Source: Mediannikoviicoccus vaginalis
GTDB lineage: Bacteria > Bacillota > Clostridia > Tissierellales > Peptoniphilaceae
Assembly (NCBI RefSeq): GCF_928097925.1
Contig: NZ_CAKMRI010000001.1
Span: 434,001 to 498,000, forward strand
Reading direction: 5' to 3'
DNA: 64,000 bases
Position 1 is the stretch's first letter, and each line of letters opens with the position of its first letter. The translations under genes and the position numbers were made by a program. Under the pieces are notes generated by a model. That model did no database searches and was not told the origin of the DNA. It worked only from the letters and a program-made list of their open reading frames with translations. Positions 1-8,412 of this stretch are shown here, in pieces.

Positions 1-238
1 TCTTAATTGCTCCCTTTTCTGAATCTGTTAAAAATTCAAATACTAAAGTTAAAGCTTCAGTATGTGTAGGCATTGGAGCTTCTTTAGATAATTTCTTTTC
101 TCCTACTTCTTGTGATATTTTTGATCCATCAATTCCAATTCTTTCTACTAAACCTTTTGCAATAACTTCTTCATTTTCCATATCAAATAATTGATACTTT
201 AATGATGAACTACCGCAGTTTACTACTAATACTTTCAT
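1..238 (-). CDS. ackA: Acetate kinase, N-terminal part (gene runs off the window)
   Basis: Translation from the ATG at 238 gives 79 residues beginning MKVLVVNCGSSSLKYQLFD, the phosphate-binding N-terminus of acetate kinase. The enzyme interconverts acetyl phosphate plus ADP and acetate plus ATP in the cytoplasm. The sequence AGGAGGGT sits just upstream of the start. The rest of the roughly 400-residue protein lies outside the window. A TATAAT lies at 277-282 but has no good -35, so the gene may instead be read through from plsY, whose stop is 55 bp upstream. Confidence 0.95.
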   Translation of the reverse strand, partial: MKVLVVNCGSSSLKYQLFDMENEEVIAKGLVERIGIDGSKISQEVGEKKLSKEAPMPTHTEALTLVFEFLTDSEKGAIK

Positions 239-292
239 ACACCCTCCTGAAATATTTTTATTCATTTTACTTAACAATTATATCATACATCT

Positions 293-880
293 TTATTTTT
301 TGCCTAGTTTAGACTCTTGTCCCACTCTAATTCTATAAATATTTGATTTATGGCGCCATATGGCAATAACTCCCAAGGCTATTAAGAGAATAGCTCTTTC
401 ATATCTCTTTGTAACTAAATAATATATTCCTTGTAAAATACTTGCAAGTGCAGCCGCTATAGATCCAAGGGATACCATTTTGCTAATTGCTACAGTCATA
501 AAGAAGACTATACCCAGTTCTAAAGCCAATAAAGGACTAACTGCTATAAAAACTCCTAAGGATGTTGCTATACCTTTTCCACCCTTTAGATTAAAATAAA
601 TTGGCCAGTTATGTCCACATACTGCCCCAACACCTGCTAAGAGAAGTCCAACATCTCCAAATAGTTTATAACCTATTATTGACGGTATAAATCCTTTTAG
701 GGAATCTAGTATAAGGGTAGCAATGGCAAAGTTTTTACCAAAAGTTCGTAATACATTTGTGGCTCCCGCATTTCCAGAACCAAAATCCCTTATGTCCTTT
801 TTGCAAAAAATCTTTCCAAGTATTATGGCCCATGAAATAGATCCTATTAAATAGGATGCTAAAAGTAAAATAAACTTCAT
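293..880 (-). CDS. plsY: Glycerol-3-phosphate acyltransferase PlsY
   Basis: This 195-residue polytopic membrane protein matches the PlsY family in length and motifs. Visible motifs are SWAIILGK near the N-terminus, the GSGNAGATNV block at about 34-43 and the GGKGIATSLG block near 100. PlsY transfers the acyl group of acyl-phosphate to glycerol-3-phosphate, the first step of phospholipid synthesis with PlsX. The ATG overlaps the der stop codon by one base (TAATG), so the two genes are very likely translationally coupled. The order der-plsY is common in Firmicutes. Confidence 0.93.
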   Translation of the reverse strand: MKFILLLASYLIGSISWAIILGKIFCKKDIRDFGSGNAGATNVLRTFGKNFAIATLILDSLKGFIPSIIGYKLFGDVGLLLAGVGAVCGHNWPIYFNLKGGKGIATSLGVFIAVSPLLALELGIVFFMTVAISKMVSLGSIAAALASILQGIYYLVTKRYERAILLIALGVIAIWRHKSNIYRIRVGQESKLGKK

Positions 881-2202
881 TATTTACTCCTTGGTCCTCT
901 AGGTTTTAAATCAAATAATATTGGAACACCTTCAAATTTAAAATATTCTCTAATTTGATTTTCTAGGTATCTTAAATATGAAAAGTGCATTAATTCCTTT
1001 TTATTTATATGGAAAAGTATTTTTGGCGGTCTTGTTGAAACTTGTGATGCATAAAACACCTTTAACCTCTCTCCCTTATCTGTAGGAGGAGCATTGTGAA
1101 GAACAGCTTCGTTTACTATTTCATTTAAAGTTCCCGTACTTATTCTCATGGAATAATTTTCATTTACCTTTTCAATCATTTGGAAAAGATTATGCACTCT
1201 AAGATTATTTTTTACTGACATAAAGATTATGGGAACATAGTTTATAAAACCAAGTTTATTTCTAATGTCCATTTCAAATTGTCTTTGAGTCATATTATCT
1301 TTTTCTATTAAATCCCATTTATTTACAGCAATAATCATTGCCTTTCCATTATCGTGGGCATATCCTATTATTTTTGAGTCCTGCTCTGTTACACCTTCCG
1401 CTGCATCAATCATCAATACAGATATATCGGAGCTATCTATTGAAGAAAGAGTTCTAACAACACTATATCTTTCAACTTCTTCATCAATATATCTTTTTCT
1501 TCTAAGTCCCGCCGTATCAATTAGCACATAGTCATGGCCATTATATTTGAAGTTTGAGTCGATAGAGTCCCTTGTGGTTCCTGCAATGTCTGTAACTATC
1601 ATCCTCTCTTCTCCAAGTAGTCTGTTGATTAAAGAAGATTTTCCAACATTTTGCTTTCCAATAATGGAAACCTTGGTCACATCATCTTCAAACTCAGCAT
1701 CCATTGGCTCAAAGTTTTTAACTATTTCATCTAGAAGATCCCCTATGCCTTGAGATCCTTCGGCACTAATCCCCATTACAGTAGGTATTCCAAGTTCATA
1801 AAACTCATATATTAAATCATCATCTTTTCTGCTGTCTATCTTGTTAACTGCTAATATAATCTCTTTATTAGACCTTCTCAAAAGATTTGCAACATCTCTA
1901 TCTTCAGCGGTTATTCCAGTCTTTGCATCTACGACAAATAAAATTACATCTGCCGTTTCTATTGCTAAGTCAACTTGATTGACAATTTGCTTAGAAAACA
2001 CATCATCACTTTTTATTTCAATACCACCAGTGTCCACTAGTGTAAAATGTCTATTTTGCCACTCTGCATCTTGATATAATCTATCCCTTGTAACACCAGG
2101 GTCATCCTGAGTAATGGCAATTCTCTTTCTAACAATTTTATTAAATAATGTAGATTTACCTACATTTGGTTTGCCTACAACTGCTACTATAGGTTTTCTC
2201 AT
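880..2202 (-). CDS. der: Ribosome biogenesis GTPase Der (EngA)
   Basis: Der has two tandem GTPase domains, and both are visible here. The first has GKPNVGKS at residues 10-17, DTGG and NKID. The second has GKQNVGKSS at about 182, DTAG and NKWD. A KH-like domain closes the protein (440 residues). The enzyme acts in 50S subunit maturation. I chose the ATG at 2202 because AGGTGG lies 6 nt upstream. An in-frame ATG at 2238 would add 12 non-conserved residues and has no ribosome binding site. It has its own promoter at 2266-2293 and heads the der-plsY unit. Confidence 0.96.
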   Translation of the reverse strand: MRKPIVAVVGKPNVGKSTLFNKIVRKRIAITQDDPGVTRDRLYQDAEWQNRHFTLVDTGGIEIKSDDVFSKQIVNQVDLAIETADVILFVVDAKTGITAEDRDVANLLRRSNKEIILAVNKIDSRKDDDLIYEFYELGIPTVMGISAEGSQGIGDLLDEIVKNFEPMDAEFEDDVTKVSIIGKQNVGKSSLINRLLGEERMIVTDIAGTTRDSIDSNFKYNGHDYVLIDTAGLRRKRYIDEEVERYSVVRTLSSIDSSDISVLMIDAAEGVTEQDSKIIGYAHDNGKAMIIAVNKWDLIEKDNMTQRQFEMDIRNKLGFINYVPIIFMSVKNNLRVHNLFQMIEKVNENYSMRISTGTLNEIVNEAVLHNAPPTDKGERLKVFYASQVSTRPPKILFHINKKELMHFSYLRYLENQIREYFKFEGVPILFDLKPRGPRSK

Positions 2203-2265
2203 ATTTCCACCTCTTTTCATACAATATAATTTTATCATCTTTTTAGAATTAAAATCATCTTCTAT

Positions 2266-2293
2266 ATTATACTGTATTTTAAAAAAGTTACAA
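2266..2293 (-). promoter_or_regulatory. Promoter of der-plsY
   Basis: On the minus strand TTGTAA (2288-2293) is followed after 16 nt by TATAAT (2266-2271). The -35 overlaps the T-run of the glyA terminator, so the two sites are packed back to back. Predicted from sequence only. Confidence 0.6.
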
Positions 2294-2320
2294 AAAATCC
2301 CTGAGATTTCTCCCAGGGAT
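2291..2320 (-). terminator. Rho-independent terminator after glyA
   Basis: The minus strand reads ATCCCTG, a 10-nt loop, CAGGGAT and then a T6 run (arms 2314-2320 and 2297-2303). It lies 6 bp past the glyA stop and closes the aspS-tcdA-rseC-glyA unit. Confidence 0.85.
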
Positions 2321-2325
2321 AAATA

Positions 2326-3567
2326 TTATTTGTATAGAGGATATTCTTCTGTTAATGCTAGAACATCTTTTCTAATTTCTTCTGGACTTCTTTCTTTCTT
2401 TAGTGTTTCAATAATCAACTCACCAATTTTTTTGAAAGCATCTTCCTTCATTCCTCTTGTTGTACAAGCAGGTGTACCAATTCTTATTCCTGAAGTAACA
2501 AATGGTGATTCAGGATCGTTAGGAATTGTATTTTTATTTGTAGTTATATTAACTTCTGATAAAAGCGCTTCTGCTTCTTTACCAGTTAGGTTAAGTCCTC
2601 TTACATCAAGAAGTAGTAAGTGGTTGTCTGTTCCACCAGATACAAGTCTTATTCCGCCTTCTTGTAATGTTTCACCAAGAACCTTAGCATTCTTTAAAAC
2701 TTGTTTTATATAGTCTTTGAATCCATCTTCTAAAGCTTCTTTAAAACATACAGCCTTTGCTGCAATAACATGTTCTAATGGACCGCCTTGAAGTCCTGGG
2801 AATACAGCCTTGTCAATTGCCTTTGCATGTTCTTCTTTACAAAGGATTATACCACCACGTGGACCTCTTAAAGTCTTATGTGTAGTTGAAGTTACGAAAT
2901 CAGCATATGGGATTGGGCTTGGATGTTCTCCAGCAGCCACAAGACCTGCAATATGAGCCATATCAACCATTAAATATGCTCCAACTTCATCTGCAATTTC
3001 TCTAAATTTCTTAAAGTCAATTATTCTTGGGTATGCACTAGCACCAGCTACGATTAATTTTGGTTTGTGTTCCAATGCTTTTTTTCTAACTTCTTCATAG
3101 TCTATAGTTTCTGTTTCAGAACTTAGTCCATATTCAACAAAATTGAAGTAAAGTCCTGAAATATTTACAGGTGATCCATGTGTTAAGTGTCCACCTTCTG
3201 AAAGCTTCATTCCTAAAACAGTATCTCCTGGTTTTAGACATGAAAGATAAACAGCTAGGTTTGCATTTGCTCCTGAGTGAGGTTGAACGTTTGCATGGTC
3301 TGCACCGAAAAGCTTGCAAAGTCTTTTTCTTGCTAAGTCTTCTGAAACGTCAACATATTCACAGCCACCATAATATCTCTTTGCCGGATATCCTTCTGCG
3401 TATTTGTTGTTTAGAGTTGTTCCTAGAGCTTCTAAAACCGGTTCTGAAATAAAGTTTTCAGAAGCAATAAGCTCTAAATGCTCCCTTTGTCTGTTGGTTT
3501 CATCTTCAACTACTTGATAGATTTCACTATCAAATTCCTTTAGATGTGGTAGTTCTCTTAAGCTCAT
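2326..3567 (-). CDS. glyA: Serine hydroxymethyltransferase
   Basis: A 413-residue PLP enzyme of fold type I, full length for GlyA. It interconverts serine plus tetrahydrofolate and glycine plus 5,10-methylene-THF, feeding one-carbon metabolism. The PLP-binding lysine lies in [13 protein letters not shown] near residue 229. HSGANAN and the VDMAHIAGL block around the cofactor-binding Asp are also present. It is last in the T-box-controlled unit, 22 bp after the RseC-like gene, with a clear terminator behind it. Confidence 0.97.
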   Translation of the reverse strand: MSLRELPHLKEFDSEIYQVVEDETNRQREHLELIASENFISEPVLEALGTTLNNKYAEGYPAKRYYGGCEYVDVSEDLARKRLCKLFGADHANVQPHSGANANLAVYLSCLKPGDTVLGMKLSEGGHLTHGSPVNISGLYFNFVEYGLSSETETIDYEEVRKKALEHKPKLIVAGASAYPRIIDFKKFREIADEVGAYLMVDMAHIAGLVAAGEHPSPIPYADFVTSTTHKTLRGPRGGIILCKEEHAKAIDKAVFPGLQGGPLEHVIAAKAVCFKEALEDGFKDYIKQVLKNAKVLGETLQEGGIRLVSGGTDNHLLLLDVRGLNLTGKEAEALLSEVNITTNKNTIPNDPESPFVTSGIRIGTPACTTRGMKEDAFKKIGELIIETLKKERSPEEIRKDVLALTEEYPLYK

Positions 3568-3589
3568 CTTAAAATTCCTCCTAAAATAT

Positions 3590-4015
3590 TTAGTTAATTT
3601 TTTTTATAGTTAGAATATCATTGGTATTCTTACTTATCTTTTTATCTATTCCTCTTAAAATAAGAATTGAAATTGCTAAGAACAACATTCCGAATAATAA
3701 ACTTAAAAATTCATGACTCTTTACATTGTACTTTCCAAGTATAATTGTAGCACATACAACACCTGTAATAAAAGCTATTATAGGTATAATATATACCATC
3801 GCAGAGTACTTTAACACCTTTGAACTGTCCATGTTAAGTTCTACTCTGTCTCCCTTATCAAATCTTCCATCATCTTTTACATTTATAATCAGTGGCTTAT
3901 CTTCTCCAGAGCATCCAGCGCAGCTTTCACACTTTCCACCACAGGCACTCTCCCTGATTACAAGTATATCTAACATGTTACTGTCTTTATTTATTACAAG
4001 ACCGCTTTTCTTCAT
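3590..4015 (-). CDS. RseC/SoxR-reducing-system family membrane protein
   Basis: This 141-residue protein has a cysteine cluster near the N-terminus ([13 protein letters not shown], about residues 25-37) and two membrane segments (about 72-92 and 103-121). This is the layout of the RseC/MucC family, whose members are tied to redox regulation and to Rnf-like electron transfer. The cysteines could hold a metal or Fe-S centre. Its role in this organism is unknown. It sits between tcdA (4-bp gap) and glyA, so it is co-transcribed with them from the aspS T-box. Confidence 0.75.
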   Translation of the reverse strand: MKKSGLVINKDSNMLDILVIRESACGGKCESCAGCSGEDKPLIINVKDDGRFDKGDRVELNMDSSKVLKYSAMVYIIPIIAFITGVVCATIILGKYNVKSHEFLSLLFGMLFLAISILILRGIDKKISKNTNDILTIKKIN

Positions 4016-4019
4016 TTAA

Positions 4020-4727
4020 TCATTCCTTTATTAAATCTTTAATTACTTCACCTGCAATTACAAGTCCGCAGGCAGGTGGTACAAAACTTATGCTTGAAGG
4101 GGAAATTTTCCCCGTAGATTCGTCAACAAATCTATCTCCTGATGGGCTTTCTTTAGACCATACTACTTTTAGTTTTTTAACGTCCAAAGCCTTAAGCTCT
4201 CTTCGCATAATGCGCGCAACAGGGCACATTTCAGTTTTATATATATCTGATACCCTAAATCCTGTAGGTTCAAGCTTATTTCCTGCACCCATTGCAGAAA
4301 TTAATTTCAAATTATAATCCCAAGCGTATTTCGCTAAAGCTACTTTACCCTTTAAAAAGTCTATGCAATCCACAATATAATCATATTCATTAAGATTAAA
4401 AATTTCAATATTATCAGGTGTCAATTTTTCTTTAATTGGATTTACATTTAATTCAGGATTTATTTCAAGTAATCTATCTTTCATGACTTCAACTTTAGAC
4501 TTGCCTACGGTTTTTGTCGTAGCGATTATCTGTCTATTGATATTTGTAATATCAACATCGTCAAAGTCTACAATGGTTATATTTGAAACTCCCGCCCTTA
4601 CAATTGACTCTGCACATATTCCACCAACTCCTCCAAGGCCGAAGACTATTACTTTGGCCTTGGAAAGTTTTTCTAAAGACTTCGTTCCGATTAAAAGTTC
4701 GGTCCTTTGAGTGAATTTATTTTTCAT
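4020..4727 (-). CDS. tcdA: tRNA threonylcarbamoyladenosine dehydratase (TcdA/CsdL)
   Basis: This is a 235-residue E1-like (ThiF/MoeB fold) protein with the nucleotide-binding GLGGVGG at residues 30-36 and the DVDITNINRQ signature. TcdA uses ATP to cyclise t6A to ct6A at position 37 of ANN-decoding tRNAs. The length and the absence of the ThiF/MoeB zinc cysteines fit TcdA better than ThiF. The start overlaps the aspS end by 11 bp, indicating coupling. Another ThiF-family role cannot be excluded from sequence alone. Confidence 0.85.
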   Translation of the reverse strand: MKNKFTQRTELLIGTKSLEKLSKAKVIVFGLGGVGGICAESIVRAGVSNITIVDFDDVDITNINRQIIATTKTVGKSKVEVMKDRLLEINPELNVNPIKEKLTPDNIEIFNLNEYDYIVDCIDFLKGKVALAKYAWDYNLKLISAMGAGNKLEPTGFRVSDIYKTEMCPVARIMRRELKALDVKKLKVVWSKESPSGDRFVDESTGKISPSSISFVPPACGLVIAGEVIKDLIKE

Positions 4728-6498
4728 CTTCTCTTAATGACACATGTATTTCTTCTAATTGCTTTTCATCAACTATTGCCGGAGCTCCAGTTAATAAATC
4801 TGTAGCAGATTGTGTCTTAGGGAAAGCTATAACATCTTTAATATTATTTGTTTCACAAATTTGCATTGCAAGTCTGTCGATTCCATATGCAATTCCACCA
4901 TGAGGAGGTGTACCATACTTAAGTGCATCAACAAAGAATCCGAATTTTGCTTCGATTTCTTCGTCAGTTAGCTTAAGGGCTTTGAAAATTCTCTCTTGAA
5001 TTTCAGAGTTATTTATTCTTATGGATCCTCCCGCTGCTTCTTCCCCGTTAATAACAAGGTCATAGGCTTTTGATTTCATCTTTTCGGGTTCAGTTTCAAG
5101 TAATTCTAAATCTTCTTCCTTTGGCATTGTGAATGGATGGTGTTTTGCCACTAGTCTACCCTCTTCTTCAGAGTATTCAAACATTGGGAAGTCAACAACC
5201 CAGGCCATTTTAAATTCCTTTGGATCAAGTAATCCAAGATTTGAAGCAATATGTCTACGAAGGGCTCCTAGTGAATCAAATACTACTTCATTTTTGTCTG
5301 CAACTATTAAGATTAGTGCATTGTCTTTAGCATCAAATGCATTTAAAATATTTTGAAGCTCTTCTTCACTTAAGAACTTTGCAATTGGAGAATTAACTTC
5401 ACCATTATTTACCTTAATCCATGCAAGGCCCTTAGCACCGTAGTCCTTAACAAATTTTTCCAGTGCATCTATTTTCTTTCTTGAGTATTCACTTTGATAC
5501 TCACCAATATTTATACCCCTTACAGAGTGTCCTTCTTTAACATTTCCTGAGAAAACTTTAAACTCAGCATCTTTTACAATTTCAGAAATATCTACAAGTT
5601 CAAATCCAAATCTAAGGTCTGGTTTATCTGAACCGTATCTTGACATGGCTTCATCAAAAGGAATTCTCTTTAGTGGAATTTCTATATCCACGCCCTTAAG
5701 TTCCTTAAACACCTTTTGAACCATTCTCTCGTTTATATCCATAACATCATCTTCATCAACAAATGACATTTCAATGTCCATTTGAGTAAACTCTGGCTGT
5801 CTATTTGCCCTTAGGTCCTCGTCTCTAAAGCATCTTGCCAATTGATAGTATCTGTCCATGCCTGCCACCATTAGAAGTTGTTTCATTAGCTGTGGACTTT
5901 GTGGTAGTGCGTAGAATTTATTTGGATTTACCCTTGATGGAATAAGGTAGTCCCTTGCCCCTTCTGGAGTTGGCTTTCCAAGATAAGGAGTTTCTGTTTC
6001 AATGAATCCTTCCTCATCTAAAAAGCTTCTCATAAGTGTAATAAGGCGAGCTCTCTTAATTAAATTTGATTGAATAGATTCTTTTCTAAGGTCTAAAAAT
6101 CTATATTTTAATCTCATTTCCTCTGAAACATTGTCGTCGCTCTTAATATATATAGGTGGGGTTTGTGCCTTATCAAGTATTCTAAACTCGTTACATAAAA
6201 TTTCTATATCTCCATTTGAAATATTTGGATTAACAGACTCTCTATTTCTCACGCGGCCCTTTGCAGCAATTACAAATTCAGATCTTACTGTCTTAGCCTT
6301 TTCAAAGTAGTCTTTACAATCTTCATCGTTAACAACTATTTGAACTATGCCAGATCTATCCCTAACGTCCATAAATATAATATGTCCTAGGTTTCTTTCT
6401 TTTGCAACCCAGCCCATCACAATAACTTCTTTTCCAACTAATTCATTTGTTACATCAGCACACATGTTAGTTCTTTTAAAACTTTTAATATTATCCAT
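4717..6498 (-). CDS. aspS: Aspartyl-tRNA synthetase
   Basis: This class II synthetase of 593 residues has an N-terminal OB anticodon-binding domain (to about 110). The catalytic core carries CFRDEDLRANRQPEFTQ (motif 2) and GIAYGIDR (motif 3), with the bacterial GAD insertion between them. I chose the ATG at 6498 because GGAGAA lies just upstream. A TTG at 6528 would lie in the terminator of the T-box leader and is not credible. It is first in a unit with tcdA, the RseC-like gene and glyA, under T-box control. It may charge only tRNA-Asp or also tRNA-Asn; a separate asnS exists at 26.2 kb, so a discriminating form is likely. Confidence 0.97.
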   Translation of the reverse strand: MDNIKSFKRTNMCADVTNELVGKEVIVMGWVAKERNLGHIIFMDVRDRSGIVQIVVNDEDCKDYFEKAKTVRSEFVIAAKGRVRNRESVNPNISNGDIEILCNEFRILDKAQTPPIYIKSDDNVSEEMRLKYRFLDLRKESIQSNLIKRARLITLMRSFLDEEGFIETETPYLGKPTPEGARDYLIPSRVNPNKFYALPQSPQLMKQLLMVAGMDRYYQLARCFRDEDLRANRQPEFTQMDIEMSFVDEDDVMDINERMVQKVFKELKGVDIEIPLKRIPFDEAMSRYGSDKPDLRFGFELVDISEIVKDAEFKVFSGNVKEGHSVRGINIGEYQSEYSRKKIDALEKFVKDYGAKGLAWIKVNNGEVNSPIAKFLSEEELQNILNAFDAKDNALILIVADKNEVVFDSLGALRRHIASNLGLLDPKEFKMAWVVDFPMFEYSEEEGRLVAKHHPFTMPKEEDLELLETEPEKMKSKAYDLVINGEEAAGGSIRINNSEIQERIFKALKLTDEEIEAKFGFFVDALKYGTPPHGGIAYGIDRLAMQICETNNIKDVIAFPKTQSATDLLTGAPAIVDEKQLEEIHVSLREDEK

Positions 6499-6526
6499 AT
6501 CTTCTCCTAAAATTAAAATTTTGCAC

Positions 6527-6719
6527 AAAAAAACCCGTCACAAAGGGACGAGTTAGCTCGCGGTACCACCCTAATTAGGTAAACCTCACTTGAAATTTAT
6601 AACGCAATTACCATAGCTCCTAGGTGTCATCAAAAGCCTTAGTAAGTAGGTTTCACCAAACCCTACCTCTCTTTGATACTCTTAGCTTTATCCTTCCTAT
6701 TCATCGCTAATATTAACAT
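6527..6719 (-). promoter_or_regulatory. T-box leader of aspS
   Basis: The minus strand carries the T-box consensus AGGGTGGTACCGCG (6559-6572). It is followed by a terminator hairpin ACTCGTC/GACGGGT with a T7 run (6527-6553). Upstream is a stem I region with an AGAGAGG motif, a GGTGAAACC loop and a GAC triplet (6626-6628), a fitting aspartate specifier. Uncharged tRNA-Asp would pair with the specifier and antiterminator and allow transcription of aspS-tcdA-rseC-glyA. The specifier placement is by eye. Confidence 0.92.
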
Positions 6720-6725
6720 GATTTT

Positions 6726-6754
6726 ATTGTATATTATTTAATATCAAAGGTCAA
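6726..6754 (-). promoter_or_regulatory. Promoter of the aspS T-box transcript
   Basis: TTGACC (6749-6754), a 17-nt spacer and TACAAT (6726-6731) form a near-consensus sigma-A promoter directly after the murJ stop codon and about 7 nt before the leader. Confidence 0.85.
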
Positions 6755-6755
6755 A

Positions 6756-8285
6756 TTATTGTTTTTTCGACTTAACCTTTGACTTTATTTGTCTAATTAA
6801 ATTCTCAGCTTCTTTAACTTTAAACACCATTACAAGTACAGCATATATTAAAGCTCCCACAAGTATTGCCACAAACATTGCCTTCTTGCTTCCAAAGCTA
6901 TTAACAAGGGCATTATTTGTGAAATATACTCCTATACCCATAATAATGGATGCGGCTGCTATCTTTAATGTTTCCACAATCAAGTGGTTCATCTTTGAAA
7001 ACTCACCAATTTTTTTCTTTAAGTTATAAAAAAGCAGAACCGCACCAAAGTATGCTGCAACTGTAGTTCCCAGTGCTAAACCATTAAGTCCTAAAAATCT
7101 TGAGCTTCCTACGGAAACAATTATATTTACTAAAATCATCCACATTGTATTTTTTGTTGGTGTCTTAGTATCTTTTAAACTATAAAAAGATTTAAATAGT
7201 ATGTCTCTAAGTGCTATGGCCATAAGACCAGATGAGTAAAGCATTAAGACCGGTGCAGTTAAAGCTGTGTCACCCTTAGTAAAGTTACCACCTTCATAAA
7301 TAAATTCCACTATTGGGTTTGCAAGTATTGCAAGTCCCACCATGGCAGGTATTACCAAGAGAAACATTGACACAAATGTATCTACGATAACATCTTTAAA
7401 TTCTCCAATCTTATTTTGCCCAGCAAACTTACTTAGAATAGGATACATTACTGTACTCACTGATACAATAACAATTCCATTAACAAGTTCACTTAGTCTA
7501 GAGGCATATTCCATTACATTTATACCTCTTTCTCCCATTATCATTGTGGCTAAGTTTTTATCTACTATTACATTTAACTGGTTAACAGAAACTCCCACGA
7601 TTATAGGTATGGCCATAATCAACATGGATTTAATTTCCGGTTCTTTTACACTTAATATCTTTGTCCACTTATATCCCTTTTTCTTAACAGCAGGAATATA
7701 TGGAGCAAATTGTAAAGTTGATGCAACTGCAATACCTATGGCTAGGTAGTACTTGTTTATATACTTCCCAAGATATAGTCCAAGGATTATAAATACATTT
7801 AATATAAAACCTTGTAAAGCCGTTACAATAAACTCTCCATGGCAATTTAAATAACCTCTATATACAGTTGCAATTCCTATTGGTATTAAAGAAACCATAG
7901 AAATACGCAAAAAGTTTGTAGTAAGTACCCTTGCAGGTTCGTTTAACTTAAAAGCAAATACGTAGGTAAGTTGTCTTGCAAATATTTGACATAGTATTAC
8001 AAGCACAATGGTTATAACAGTAGTTATATTAGCTAAATTACTGGTAAATCTATCTGCAAGCTCAACGCCTTGTTGTTCTTCCAGTCTTTTGTATGTCGGT
8101 ATAAAGCCCGTTGTTATACCAACTGCAATAAAACTGAATACTAAAACTGGAATAGACATTGCCAAGTTAAATGCCGCCGCCTCAATCCCCGTTCCAAAAA
8201 GTCTTGAAAGAGTTGCAATCCTTACGGCACCCAAAATTTTTGAAAGCACCGTTAAAACCATTAATATAATTGATATTCCTTTCAT
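6756..8285 (-). CDS. murJ: Lipid II flippase MurJ
   Basis: A 509-residue hydrophobic protein with about 14 predicted membrane segments and the MurJ/MviN layout of the MOP superfamily. It has the early SRLFGTG and FNLAMSIPVLVFSF blocks. MurJ moves lipid II across the membrane for peptidoglycan synthesis. AGGGGG precedes the ATG. The gene is monocistronic: the aspS promoter begins at its stop, and it diverges from the PucR-type regulator at 8413. No convincing terminator lies between it and the aspS leader. Confidence 0.92.
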   Translation of the reverse strand: MKGISIILMVLTVLSKILGAVRIATLSRLFGTGIEAAAFNLAMSIPVLVFSFIAVGITTGFIPTYKRLEEQQGVELADRFTSNLANITTVITIVLVILCQIFARQLTYVFAFKLNEPARVLTTNFLRISMVSLIPIGIATVYRGYLNCHGEFIVTALQGFILNVFIILGLYLGKYINKYYLAIGIAVASTLQFAPYIPAVKKKGYKWTKILSVKEPEIKSMLIMAIPIIVGVSVNQLNVIVDKNLATMIMGERGINVMEYASRLSELVNGIVIVSVSTVMYPILSKFAGQNKIGEFKDVIVDTFVSMFLLVIPAMVGLAILANPIVEFIYEGGNFTKGDTALTAPVLMLYSSGLMAIALRDILFKSFYSLKDTKTPTKNTMWMILVNIIVSVGSSRFLGLNGLALGTTVAAYFGAVLLFYNLKKKIGEFSKMNHLIVETLKIAAASIIMGIGVYFTNNALVNSFGSKKAMFVAILVGALIYAVLVMVFKVKEAENLIRQIKSKVKSKKQ

Positions 8286-8307
8286 ATTCCCCCTCTTTTC
8301 ATTAGCC

Positions 8308-8337
8308 TTATAACTTTACCATAAACTGGAATTTCAA
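8308..8337 (-). promoter_or_regulatory. Possible promoter of murJ
   Basis: TTGAAA (8332-8337) with an 18-nt spacer to TTATAA (8308-8313) on the minus strand, in the 127-bp divergent gap with the regulator at 8413. Confidence 0.45.
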
Positions 8338-8354
8338 TCAATATGCTAAATTAC

Positions 8355-8383
8355 TTTAAGTATTTTAAAGTTTTTGATATACT
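8355..8383 (+). promoter_or_regulatory. Possible promoter of the PucR-type regulator
   Basis: TTTAAG (8355-8360), a 17-nt spacer and TATACT (8378-8383) lie 30 bp before the ATG at 8413. The -10 is good and the -35 is weak. Confidence 0.45.
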
Positions 8384-8412
8384 CAAAGCATAAAATAAGA
8401 TAGGGTGAGGAA

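Noticed and set aside
2114-2713. Plus-strand open frame across der and glyA
   Set aside because: It is the antisense of two conserved genes, crosses the glyA terminator, and has no recognisable protein features.
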